From NCBI GenBank assembly GCA_945492685.1, contig CALYUZ010000050.1:1-6267 (forward strand): a DNA stretch of 6,267 nucleotides, given 5' to 3'. This document shows positions 1 through 6,106 of this stretch, in pieces. Source of the stretch: an uncultured Methanomassiliicoccaceae archaeon. Lineage in GTDB: Archaea; Thermoplasmatota; Thermoplasmata; Methanomassiliicoccales; Methanomethylophilaceae. Under the pieces are notes generated by a model. The model was not told the DNA's origin and made no database searches. It saw only the letters and a program-made list of their open reading frames with translations. Position 1 is the first letter of the stretch, and every line of letters starts with the position of its first letter. The position numbers and the translations under genes are program-made.

Positions 1-1140
1 CTGTGTGTCACCGTTGAGCTTCGGGGTGTTCCCGATCTCGTTCTTGATGACGTCGATACGGGGATCGTACGTACGGTAGATCTGATAGTCCCCGTCCGGG
101 ATCTTGAACGGCACGTGTATCGGGTGGAGGTCCATGACCTTGAATCCGCCGACCTTCCTGTCGCCGTCGAATATGGACAGACCGTCCTTGAGTCCCACGG
201 GCTCGTCGAACTCGGTGACGATGGTCTTGTCCTCGATCCTGACATCGGCGATGAAGAATCCCCTGTTGTCGGGATACAGTGATTGGACCGGTGATTTCAC
301 ACCGTCGAAGTAGCCGTGACAAGTCCCCCTGTTGAAGACGGTCCTCAGGAGCTCCAGCGTCTCGTCGTACTCCTCCCCGTCGATCCCGTCCTCGGCCATG
401 GAGTAGGCCTTGGATGCCAGGTACGTGTAGGCGGGGGACCTCATGCGCCCCTCGATCTTCAGGGAGGTGACGCCGATGTCCCTGAGCTTGCCTATGTAAT
501 CTATACCGTAGATATCCGCGGAGCTCATCAGATACCCCGCCTTGCCATCGCGCTCATAGCGTTTCCTGCAGGGCTGGGCACAGGAACCCCTGTTTCCGCT
601 GCGGCCTCCGATGAAACTGGAGAGCATGCATCCTCCGGACATGCAGTAGCACAGCGCCCCCTGGATGAAGACCTCGGTCTCGATGGGGGATTCGGGGACT
701 ATGCGGGACAGCTCATCCATCGTGAGCTCCCTTGCCAATACCGCGCGGTCCAATCCGTTCTCGGAACACCACTTCAGTCCCTCGAGGGAGTGGATCTGCA
801 TCTGGGTGGAGGCATGCTTGGCGATATCGATGTTGTAGAGGTTCTTCAGGAGCCCCAGGTCCTGGACGATGACCGCATCCGCCCCGATGTCCCTCAGGAA
901 CCTGACGAACGATACGGCCTCCTCCATCTCGGAGTTCTTGATCAGGGTGTTGACGGTCACATGGACCTTGACCCCGTTGTCATGGGCGTATCCCACAGCA
1001 CCCTCGAGCTGGCGGTCGCTGAAGTTGCCCGCGAAGGCGCGCGCTCCGAAACTCTTCCCCGCCAGATAGACGGCATCGCATCCGCCCTTAACGGCGGCGG
1101 CAAGACTGTCGGGTGAACCGACCGGTGACAGTATCTCCAC
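1..1140 (-). CDS. Peptidase U32 family protein, C-terminus cut by window edge
   Basis: The minus-strand frame is open from a GTG at 1140 to the left edge, giving 380 residues without the stop. I translated it by hand. It opens with VEILSPVGSPDSLAAAVKGG, the usual U32 start (ELLAPAGS-like). SLKIEGRMRSPAYTY at about 226-240 and the GALC...GGRSGNRGSCAQPC block at 161-191 are U32 hallmarks. Cysteines C164, C171, C187 and C191 are spaced C-x6-C-x15-C-x3-C, with an extra C166. Bacterial relatives (TrhP, RlhA, UbiU/UbiV) are hydroxylation factors for tRNA, rRNA or ubiquinone, and UbiU/UbiV bind a 4Fe-4S cluster through four cysteines. I therefore infer an Fe-S RNA-modifying or related enzyme, not a proven protease; the substrate cannot be told. 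The start is uncertain. GTG 1140 matches family N-termini but its GGAG (1152-1155) is 11 bases away. An in-frame ATG at 1227 with GGGAG 7 bases upstream would add 29 residues that do not look like family sequence. Confidence 0.9.
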   Translation of the reverse strand, partial: MEILSPVGSPDSLAAAVKGGCDAVYLAGKSFGARAFAGNFSDRQLEGAVGYAHDNGVKVHVTVNTLIKNSEMEEAVSFVRFLRDIGADAVIVQDLGLLKNLYNIDIAKHASTQMQIHSLEGLKWCSENGLDRAVLARELTMDELSRIVPESPIETEVFIQGALCYCMSGGCMLSSFIGGRSGNRGSCAQPCRKRYERDGKAGYLMSSADIYGIDYIGKLRDIGVTSLKIEGRMRSPAYTYLASKAYSMAEDGIDGEEYDETLELLRTVFNRGTCHGYFDGVKSPVQSLYPDNRGFFIADVRIEDKTIVTEFDEPVGLKDGLSIFDGDRKVGGFKVMDLHPIHVPFKIPDGDYQIYRTYDPRIDVIKNEIGNTPKLNGDTQ

Positions 1141-1166
1141 GTTAATCGGGACTCCATCGGGACTGC

Positions 1167-1179
1167 GGTTATTATGGTT
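1167..1179. promoter_or_regulatory. AT-rich patch, possible TATA element(s) between divergent genes
   Basis: GGTTATTATGGTT is the clearest AT-rich stretch between the divergent U32 gene and the pilus operon, which are otherwise separated by GC-rich sequence. Archaeal TATA boxes sit about 25-30 bases before the transcription start. Read on the plus strand, this would place the start near 1200 and give a leader of roughly 55 bases for the gene at 1256. Read on the minus strand (AACCATAATAACC), it would start transcription only a few bases before the GTG at 1140, giving an almost leaderless mRNA. No convincing BRE is visible on either side, so this is a weak, position-based call. The other AT-containing patch, TTGATAAG at 1227-1234, is too close to 1256 to fit a transcript carrying the ribosome site. 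Confidence 0.3.
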
Positions 1180-1237
1180 GCGGATGCCCCGGCGATGGGG
1201 ACGCACTCTGACCGCAACATCCCCCATTGATAAGCTC

Positions 1238-1259
1238 CCATGCGGAGACACCTGCATGG
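1238..1259 (+). promoter_or_regulatory. Hairpin enclosing ribosome site and start codon of the 1256 gene
   Basis: Left arm CCATGCGG (1238-1245) can pair with right arm CTGCATGG (1252-1259): seven Watson-Crick pairs and one G-U, closing a six-base loop AGACAC. The outer six pairs (CCATGC/GCATGG) are perfect. The right arm contains the ATG at 1256-1258, and the GGAG ribosome site (1244-1247) is half in the stem and half in the loop. If it forms in the mRNA it would hide both initiation signals of the first gene of the pilus operon. The structure is read directly from the sequence; a regulatory role is inference. Confidence 0.4.
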
Positions 1260-1768
1260 AACAGGATTTCATAGGAACCGTCATCGGGTCCCGGAAGAGA
1301 GATAACAAGGATACTCGGGCCTCGTCCTCGGACGGCGCGATGGTCGTTGACTGCAGGGGCTGCGATGTCTCCCCAGTCCCGGGATCGGATGAATGCACAG
1401 GATGCATGGTGAGGGAGATGTGCTCCCTCGGGGGCCACGACAGGGTGATAATGAGGACAGGCAGGGACATAGAGCTCTCAGGACCCGCCTGCAAGGCGGT
1501 AAAAGATGCATCGTCCCTGAGGAGATGGTCCATGCCCCCGTCCCCTCCCAAGGGTAGATGCTCCAAATGCGGTACATCGAGATACAGGGTGATGGAGAGG
1601 GCATGGGCCACCTTCCCGGAGGACGGCATCGGTTTCGCGAAGGCGATGCTCGATGACGACGGAAACAAGAACGATGAATGCGAAAAGTGCAGGGAATCCA
1701 CCCGCAGGGCACTGGACCTGCTGGAGAGGAGACTGGAACAGATCATCGAATGGCTGGTGGACCAATGA
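1256..1768 (+). CDS. Small cysteine-rich protein with four CxxC pairs, pilus operon
   Basis: This is a 170-residue soluble protein with no signal peptide or membrane segment. I do not recognise it as a named family. Cysteines fall in four CxxC pairs: C33-C36, C47-C50, C102-C105 and C142-C145, with single C56 and C79. This suggests two zinc-ribbon or similar metal sites, one per half. The C-terminus (about 148-170) is a charged, leucine-rich helix (RRALDLLERRLEQIIEWL) that could mediate binding or dimerisation. It is the first gene of a tight operon: its stop at 1766-1768 overlaps one possible ATG of the ATPase and lies 11 bases before the preferred one. Some archaeal type IV pilus ATPases carry a Cys-containing N-terminal region; I infer that this gene could be a free-standing counterpart and work with the ATPase. 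Start choice: ATG 1256 has GGAG at 1244-1247 with an 8-base spacer. An in-frame ATG at 1178 lacks a ribosome site and adds a low-quality, Arg-rich stretch. Confidence 0.75.
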   Translation: MEQDFIGTVIGSRKRDNKDTRASSSDGAMVVDCRGCDVSPVPGSDECTGCMVREMCSLGGHDRVIMRTGRDIELSGPACKAVKDASSLRRWSMPPSPPKGRCSKCGTSRYRVMERAWATFPEDGIGFAKAMLDDDGNKNDECEKCRESTRRALDLLERRLEQIIEWLVDQ

Positions 1769-1773
1769 GGGAG
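1768..1773 (+). promoter_or_regulatory. Ribosome binding site deciding the ATPase start
   Basis: AGGGAG lies directly after the stop of the Cys-rich gene, 6 bases before the ATG at 1780. The competing ATG at 1765, which overlaps the upstream stop as ATGA, has only a weak GGTGG (1756-1760) four bases ahead. The site favours 1780, with ribosomes re-initiating after ending the upstream gene. Confidence 0.6.
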
Positions 1774-1779
1774 CATCTC

Positions 1780-3564
1780 ATGCCGGTGAGACCCACGCCA
1801 TGTCCGAAGGTGATAGTCTACGAGGATCCGCCCGTATCCGATGATACAGAACCGGAGAGACCGGTGCCATCCTCCGCATCCATCGACACCCGGAATGTGG
1901 AGTCAAGGAGGATACCCTCCCCGGGAGAGTACGTGCCGAGGGAGTTCGGACCCCAGATCCGGAGGCTTGCCTCGAGGGATTCCAGATCCAAACCATCATA
2001 TGCGGACTGCTGGGCCCTTGAGGAATCGCAGGGGATGGATGTCATCGCATCGTACACTACCGGGCGCTGTTCCGTCAGGATCGGCAGCTGCGCCGACGGG
2101 GAGACGGAATACTATGCTGTACCCTTGGAGTACTCCTACGAAGACCCACTCAACTCCCTGATGATGGACCTGATCGGGGAGCTTCGCTCGAGGCATCGCG
2201 AATCCGGCGGACGTCTCGACAGGGATTCGGTGATGTCCGAGGCCAGGGACATCCTGGACGGGATGTCGGAAAGGCTTCTCGATTCTATTCCTGACGGAAC
2301 GGATCCGGAGGATATGGTCGAGGACCTGTGTTCGGTTGCGTACAGGCACACCGTCGGTGCGGGGATCTTCGAGGTGCTTCTGACGGATCCGCACATAGAG
2401 GATGTGTATGTCGACGCACCCTGCGAGGAGAACCGCATCTACGTCACACTGAACTCTGTGGACGGACTTCTGAACTCGCATCTGAGATGCAGGACGAACC
2501 TCGTGGCCGACAGGAGGGAGGTGTCCAACCTAGTGAACTTGCTGAAGAGGGAGAGCGGACTGAGGTTCTGCCATTCCTCCCCTGTTCTGGAGACTGATTT
2601 CCCCGATTTCGATGCGAGAGCAACGATTGTCGGGTATCCGATGAGTCCGAACGGCGATGCCGTAGCGATCAGGAAGCGCTCCTCGAGACCGTGGACCCTG
2701 ACAAGATTGGTCGCCAACGGTACCGTGTCCCCGAGGGATGCGGGATTGTTATCCTTCCTGATAGACAACAGATGCACGATGCTGGTCTGCGGTGCGAGGG
2801 GAGCGGGGAAGAGCTCACTGTTATCGGCGTTACTCTTCGAGTTCCCACGGGAACAAAGGATCCTGACGGTTGAGGACACTTCCGAACTGCCCGGTGAACT
2901 CATGAGAAGGCTGGGGTATAAGGTTCAGACCATACTCGTGGACGAGAGGATGGATGGCGATCAGTCGTCCAGGTCCGATGAGGCCCTGAGGGTGTCCCTG
3001 AGGATGGGTGAGTCTGCGATCGTCCTCGGAGAGGTCAGGGGGGAGGAGGCCAGGACCCTCTACCAGAGCATGAGGGCCGGACGTGCCGGGAGCTCAGTCT
3101 TGGGAACGATCCACGGCGATTCCGCGGAATCGGTCTACAAGAGGGTGGTGCACGACCTAGGGATATCCCCGGAGGCATTCATGGCGACCGATGTTATAGT
3201 CTGCCTCGGAACGGTGAGGGACAGACGCTCCGGACGCATGATCAGACGTGTCAACGAGATAATGTCCACAGGGGAGGAGCCGGGTGATTTCATCGAACTC
3301 GATGACAATGAGGCCCTGTTCTCATCGCCGGTGATGCTGAGGGCACTGAGATCGGGTCAGGTGAACAGGAAGGATGCCATGCTGGAGATCCGCGCCAGGG
3401 CGATGATGCGTTCGATACTCGCCGAAGCGGGAGGTACCGATGAGAGGTTCCTGGGACCGGAGTGGATACTCATCGCCAACGACATAGTCTCCCACAGACA
3501 GAAGGGGGACACGGCGGAGACCCTGATGGGCATTCTGAAGGAGAGGATGGGCGATGGCTCCTGA
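1780..3564 (+). CDS. Archaeal type IV pilus / type II secretion ATPase (FlaI/TadA/VirB11-like)
   Basis: This is a 594-residue cytoplasmic motor ATPase of the GspE/VirB11 superfamily that would power pilin assembly or secretion through the membrane protein encoded next. Residues 1-75 are Pro/Ser/charge-rich and probably disordered. About 195-225 (FEVLLTDPHIEDVYVDAP) is the usual N-terminal domain signature, and 245-310 continues the domain up to a basic AIRKR segment. The nucleotide-binding site is clear: Walker A GARGAGKSS at 338-346 (K344, S345), Asp box ILTVEDTSELP (E365, D366), Walker B region AIVLGEVRGEE at 413-423 (E418), and His box GTIHGDSAESVYKRV with H445. The GxRGxGKS Walker A and the GTIHGDS box fit the archaeal branch better than bacterial PilB. 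The last 110 residues form the C-terminal extension seen in archaeal members. The TadC-like gene overlaps its end by 11 bases. An alternative start at 1765 would add five residues. The pilus type cannot be fixed without the pilins. Confidence 0.92.
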   Translation: MPVRPTPCPKVIVYEDPPVSDDTEPERPVPSSASIDTRNVESRRIPSPGEYVPREFGPQIRRLASRDSRSKPSYADCWALEESQGMDVIASYTTGRCSVRIGSCADGETEYYAVPLEYSYEDPLNSLMMDLIGELRSRHRESGGRLDRDSVMSEARDILDGMSERLLDSIPDGTDPEDMVEDLCSVAYRHTVGAGIFEVLLTDPHIEDVYVDAPCEENRIYVTLNSVDGLLNSHLRCRTNLVADRREVSNLVNLLKRESGLRFCHSSPVLETDFPDFDARATIVGYPMSPNGDAVAIRKRSSRPWTLTRLVANGTVSPRDAGLLSFLIDNRCTMLVCGARGAGKSSLLSALLFEFPREQRILTVEDTSELPGELMRRLGYKVQTILVDERMDGDQSSRSDEALRVSLRMGESAIVLGEVRGEEARTLYQSMRAGRAGSSVLGTIHGDSAESVYKRVVHDLGISPEAFMATDVIVCLGTVRDRRSGRMIRRVNEIMSTGEEPGDFIELDDNEALFSSPVMLRALRSGQVNRKDAMLEIRARAMMRSILAEAGGTDERFLGPEWILIANDIVSHRQKGDTAETLMGILKERMGDGS

Positions 3565-4945
3565 CAGCAGGAGGCTCACCTGTGAGGGGCCCACGGTGGT
3601 GGGCATGCTCACATCCTCCCTGGAATCGGGAGGCTCCCTGGATTCCGCCATAAGGGCTGTGGCCTCGGAGGGACCGAGGATATCCAGGAGACTGTTCTCG
3701 GATGCGGTGAACTCGGTGGACACCAAGGGATCTCCGGGATTGAAGGAGGCGCTCATGGATATCCTCGACGGACTGCCCGAACAGGCTGTCGGATACCGCA
3801 GGTCCTTGGGCATGTGCCTGGCGGCATCCGAATCGTCGGATCCGGGTGAGACCTCCAGGATACTGAGGGATGCTGCGGATTCCGCTCTGGAGAACGTGAG
3901 ACTCATGGGGGAATCCTACAGCTCGTCACTGTCGTTCCCCTGCATGGCTGTGTTCGCCATAGGGATAATGGTGCCCATGATACTCATGTCCCTGCTGCCC
4001 ATGCTCAGCATAGGTGGCATGTTCGGTGCAGATATGATCAGCGGGGAGATGGTCATGGTGGTCACCCTCGCCATCATCCCCGGTGGGATCCTCCTGATGT
4101 GCCTTTGGCTGCGCTCGAGGAATCCCTTCAGGGAGGAGGTGCCACCGCTGACCGGCTGGAAGGTCGCCCTCCCGCTTCTGATCACGATACCTCTGATGGT
4201 CCTGCATGAGGCGATGGGGTTCGACCGTGAGGGGATGCTGCTGTTCTCCCTCGCCCCGGCCGCGGTCATCACGTTGGCATACGCATGGAACGACAGGAGA
4301 CGCTCGGTGGACACGGACAGGTGTGTGGACTCCCTGATGGATTCGATCATGGACATGGGGAACAGGATGCTCTCGGGGGAGAACTTCGAGACCGCTGCGG
4401 TGGCTTCGATGGAATCCAAGAAGCACTGCTCTGACGTCGGCAGGAGGCTCAGATGCGAACTGGAGATGTGCAGGGGCGATACCGGATCGGCGGTCAGGGC
4501 AGCGGTATCACCCGTATCCGCGGAGATGGCATCATCGATGGACGACATAAGGTCCTGTTCCGTCAGGGATGTGGAGGATGCCGGAAGACTCGCGGTGACC
4601 ATGGGCAGGCAGTATCAGAACCGCGGGGTCACGATGAGGGTGCTTGAGACCAGGCTGAAATCGCTGACCGACATGATGTTCGCAACGGCGACTGTGTTCG
4701 CCCCGATGGTGCTAGGGCTGAGCGTGTCGATGCTGGAACCCCTGTCCTCGATGGCGGGGTACAGCGGACTGACGGACACCTCGTCCGTCCTGGGGGTGTA
4801 CCTGGTGGAACTGTGCGCCCTCATATCGCTGCTGACGTCGAGTCTCGGCAGGGGAGGGAGGTTCGTGGACACACTTTGGAGGTTCTGCCTGATGTGTCCG
4901 ATATCCCTGCTCATATTCGCCTTATGCGGGCAGGTGAGCCTGTGA
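3554..4945 (+). CDS. TadC/FlaJ-like membrane platform protein with two T2SSF domains
   Basis: This is a 463-residue polytopic membrane protein, the likely platform on which the upstream ATPase acts in a pilus or secretion machine. A soluble helical domain at 15-120 (starting GMLTSSLESGGSLDSAIRAV, the T2SSF pattern) is followed by four hydrophobic segments at about 127-151, 166-186, 203-220 and 227-246. A second T2SSF-like soluble domain spans 255-370 (VDSLMDSIMDMGNRMLSGENFETA), followed by segments at about 374-394, 410-430 and 443-462. That makes about seven membrane helices. The protein starts directly with the soluble domain, without membrane helices ahead of it, unlike the longer FlaJ proteins, so it is on the short side for archaeal homologues. 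ATG 3554 lies inside the ATPase gene with GGAG at 3540-3543 and a 10-base spacer, so the two are translationally coupled. Assignment rests on architecture and gene order. Confidence 0.87.
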   Translation: MAPDSRRLTCEGPTVVGMLTSSLESGGSLDSAIRAVASEGPRISRRLFSDAVNSVDTKGSPGLKEALMDILDGLPEQAVGYRRSLGMCLAASESSDPGETSRILRDAADSALENVRLMGESYSSSLSFPCMAVFAIGIMVPMILMSLLPMLSIGGMFGADMISGEMVMVVTLAIIPGGILLMCLWLRSRNPFREEVPPLTGWKVALPLLITIPLMVLHEAMGFDREGMLLFSLAPAAVITLAYAWNDRRRSVDTDRCVDSLMDSIMDMGNRMLSGENFETAAVASMESKKHCSDVGRRLRCELEMCRGDTGSAVRAAVSPVSAEMASSMDDIRSCSVRDVEDAGRLAVTMGRQYQNRGVTMRVLETRLKSLTDMMFATATVFAPMVLGLSVSMLEPLSSMAGYSGLTDTSSVLGVYLVELCALISLLTSSLGRGGRFVDTLWRFCLMCPISLLIFALCGQVSL

Positions 4946-4960
4946 CATCGGATGATGATG

Positions 4961-4988
4961 GACCGCCCCCATAAAACCGGGGACGGTC
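4961..4988. terminator. GC-rich hairpin between convergent genes, possible terminator
   Basis: GACCGCCCCC (4961-4970) can pair with GGGGACGGTC (4979-4988) as nine base pairs around one C-A mismatch, with an eight-base loop ATAAAACC. It lies centrally in the 54-base gap between the TadC-like gene (ends 4945) and comDE (ends 5000). It could therefore mark or protect 3' ends in both directions. There is no T tract on either side, which archaeal terminators usually have, so actual termination here is uncertain. Confidence 0.4.
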
Positions 4989-4999
4989 GGGAACGGGTT

Positions 5000-6106
5000 T
5001 CAGAGGGCCGACATGAACCTGTCGCGGATCTGTGCCGCGGTCAGGGGGATGTTTGGGGAATCGGAGTTGAACGCCTTTATTGGCACGTGGACGAACCTGA
5101 ACCCGTCCCTTCCGTCCATCGCAGAGCGGATCCCCTCGGGGGTGTGGGCCCTGCGCACATCTGGGAGTCCGAAGGCGGATGCGACGGCGGCAAGGTCAAC
5201 GCATCCGTAGGCCTGGTTGACCTGGTTGCCGGTGGATACGAAGGCTCCGTTGTCCACGCAGACAACGGTGAGGTTGGACGGCCTGAGAGAAGCCAGAACG
5301 GGGAAGACGGAGGAACCGAGGAGGCTTCCGTCACCGTCTATCACCACCACCCTCCTGTCGGAGACGAGGGACATCCCCAGTCCGATGGGGGTGGCCTGGG
5401 TGTAGCTTCCCAGCATGTAGAAGTTCAGGGGACGGTCCCTGGAGGCGTAGGTCTCCTTGGATGGCACGCCGATGTTGGAGACCACCAGGTCGTCGTCATC
5501 CACGGAGGACATGACCTCGCGTATAGCCTCGAGACGGGTGAGCACGGGTTCGGGGAAGTCCCTGGAATCGAATCCGGGCGTCACACGCGCCCTTGGGGGA
5601 TACTCCTGGGGGAGGCGCTTGGAACCGGCCCAAAGCTCCGGTTTGATCAGCACCACGTTCATGACGTTCCTGTCGAAGGCATCCCTCATGGATTCGCCGA
5701 TCAGGTGGATGTCCTCTGCCTTCTCCACTATGGAGCAGCCGATGCCGTAGACCTGCAGCAGCTGGGGGATCTTGGAGTTGAAGGGTATCTGTGCCTCAAT
5801 CTTCTCCGACTCGGTGCCCCTCCAGCTCGCGAGGACGAAGAAAGGCAGCTTGAAGCAGTCGGTGAGGGACATCATGGCGTTCAGCATGTTTCCGAGGCCG
5901 GAGCTCTGGATGGAGACCACCGCCCTCTTCCCGAGGAGCGAGGTTCCCGCACATATGCCGACGGCATCCTCCTCGCGGGTGATGTCTATGGTGCGGATGG
6001 CATCATGGAGCATGTCTGTGAGCAGTTTGTTCTTGTCGCAGGGGAGACTGACCACCAGGTCCGCGCCCGAATCCCTGAGCTGCTGGATCACCGCCTCCTC
6101 GTTCAT
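5000..6106 (-). CDS. comDE: Sulfopyruvate decarboxylase, fused ComD-ComE (coenzyme M synthesis)
   Basis: This 368-residue thiamine-diphosphate enzyme converts 3-sulfopyruvate to sulfoacetaldehyde and CO2 in coenzyme M synthesis. The N-terminal ComD (PYR) half, about 1-160, has TREEDAVGICAG; aligning it with HEQGAAHMADG of other ThDP enzymes makes E45 the likely cofactor-activating glutamate. SIQSSGLGNMLNAMMSL at 65-81 is typical of ComD. A linker at about 161-190 leads to the ComE (PP) half, with GDGS at 258-261 and DNGAFVSTGNQ at 285-295. These form the GDG...N motif that binds Mg and diphosphate. In Methanocaldococcus the halves are two separate subunits; here they are one chain, as reported for Methanosarcina. 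The start ATG at 6106 overlaps the upstream gene's stop (ATGA) and has a strong GGAGGTG five bases upstream. Both domains are complete with no missing key residue. Phosphonopyruvate decarboxylase is the nearest alternative, but the CoM-type neighbour and sequence favour ComDE. Confidence 0.92.
   Translation of the reverse strand: MNEEAVIQQLRDSGADLVVSLPCDKNKLLTDMLHDAIRTIDITREEDAVGICAGTSLLGKRAVVSIQSSGLGNMLNAMMSLTDCFKLPFFVLASWRGTESEKIEAQIPFNSKIPQLLQVYGIGCSIVEKAEDIHLIGESMRDAFDRNVMNVVLIKPELWAGSKRLPQEYPPRARVTPGFDSRDFPEPVLTRLEAIREVMSSVDDDDLVVSNIGVPSKETYASRDRPLNFYMLGSYTQATPIGLGMSLVSDRRVVVIDGDGSLLGSSVFPVLASLRPSNLTVVCVDNGAFVSTGNQVNQAYGCVDLAAVASAFGLPDVRRAHTPEGIRSAMDGRDGFRFVHVPIKAFNSDSPNIPLTAAQIRDRFMSAL

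Noticed and set aside
316..1116. Long plus-strand open frame opposite the U32 gene
   Set aside because: It is antisense to a clear U32 protein, has no ribosome site, and its translation is low-complexity and unlike any protein; it arises from GC-rich codon use.
1178..1255. Upstream extension of the Cys-rich gene from ATG 1178
   Set aside because: There is no ribosome site ahead of 1178, the extension is Arg-rich filler, and ATG 1256 has GGAG at good spacing.
1678..1764. Upstream extension of the ATPase from ATG 1678
   Set aside because: It lies wholly inside the well-supported Cys-rich gene in another frame; starts at 1765 or 1780 have normal operon spacing.
1141..1902. The U32 minus-strand frame stays open far upstream of 1140, to about 1902
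   Set aside because: It runs antisense through the Cys-rich gene and into the ATPase gene; the openness reflects avoidance of TTA, CTA and TCA in the plus-strand genes, and the translation has no family features.
3916..4602. Minus-strand 228-codon open frame opposite the TadC-like gene
   Set aside because: Its translation is the antisense mirror of membrane helices, with no ribosome site or recognisable domain.
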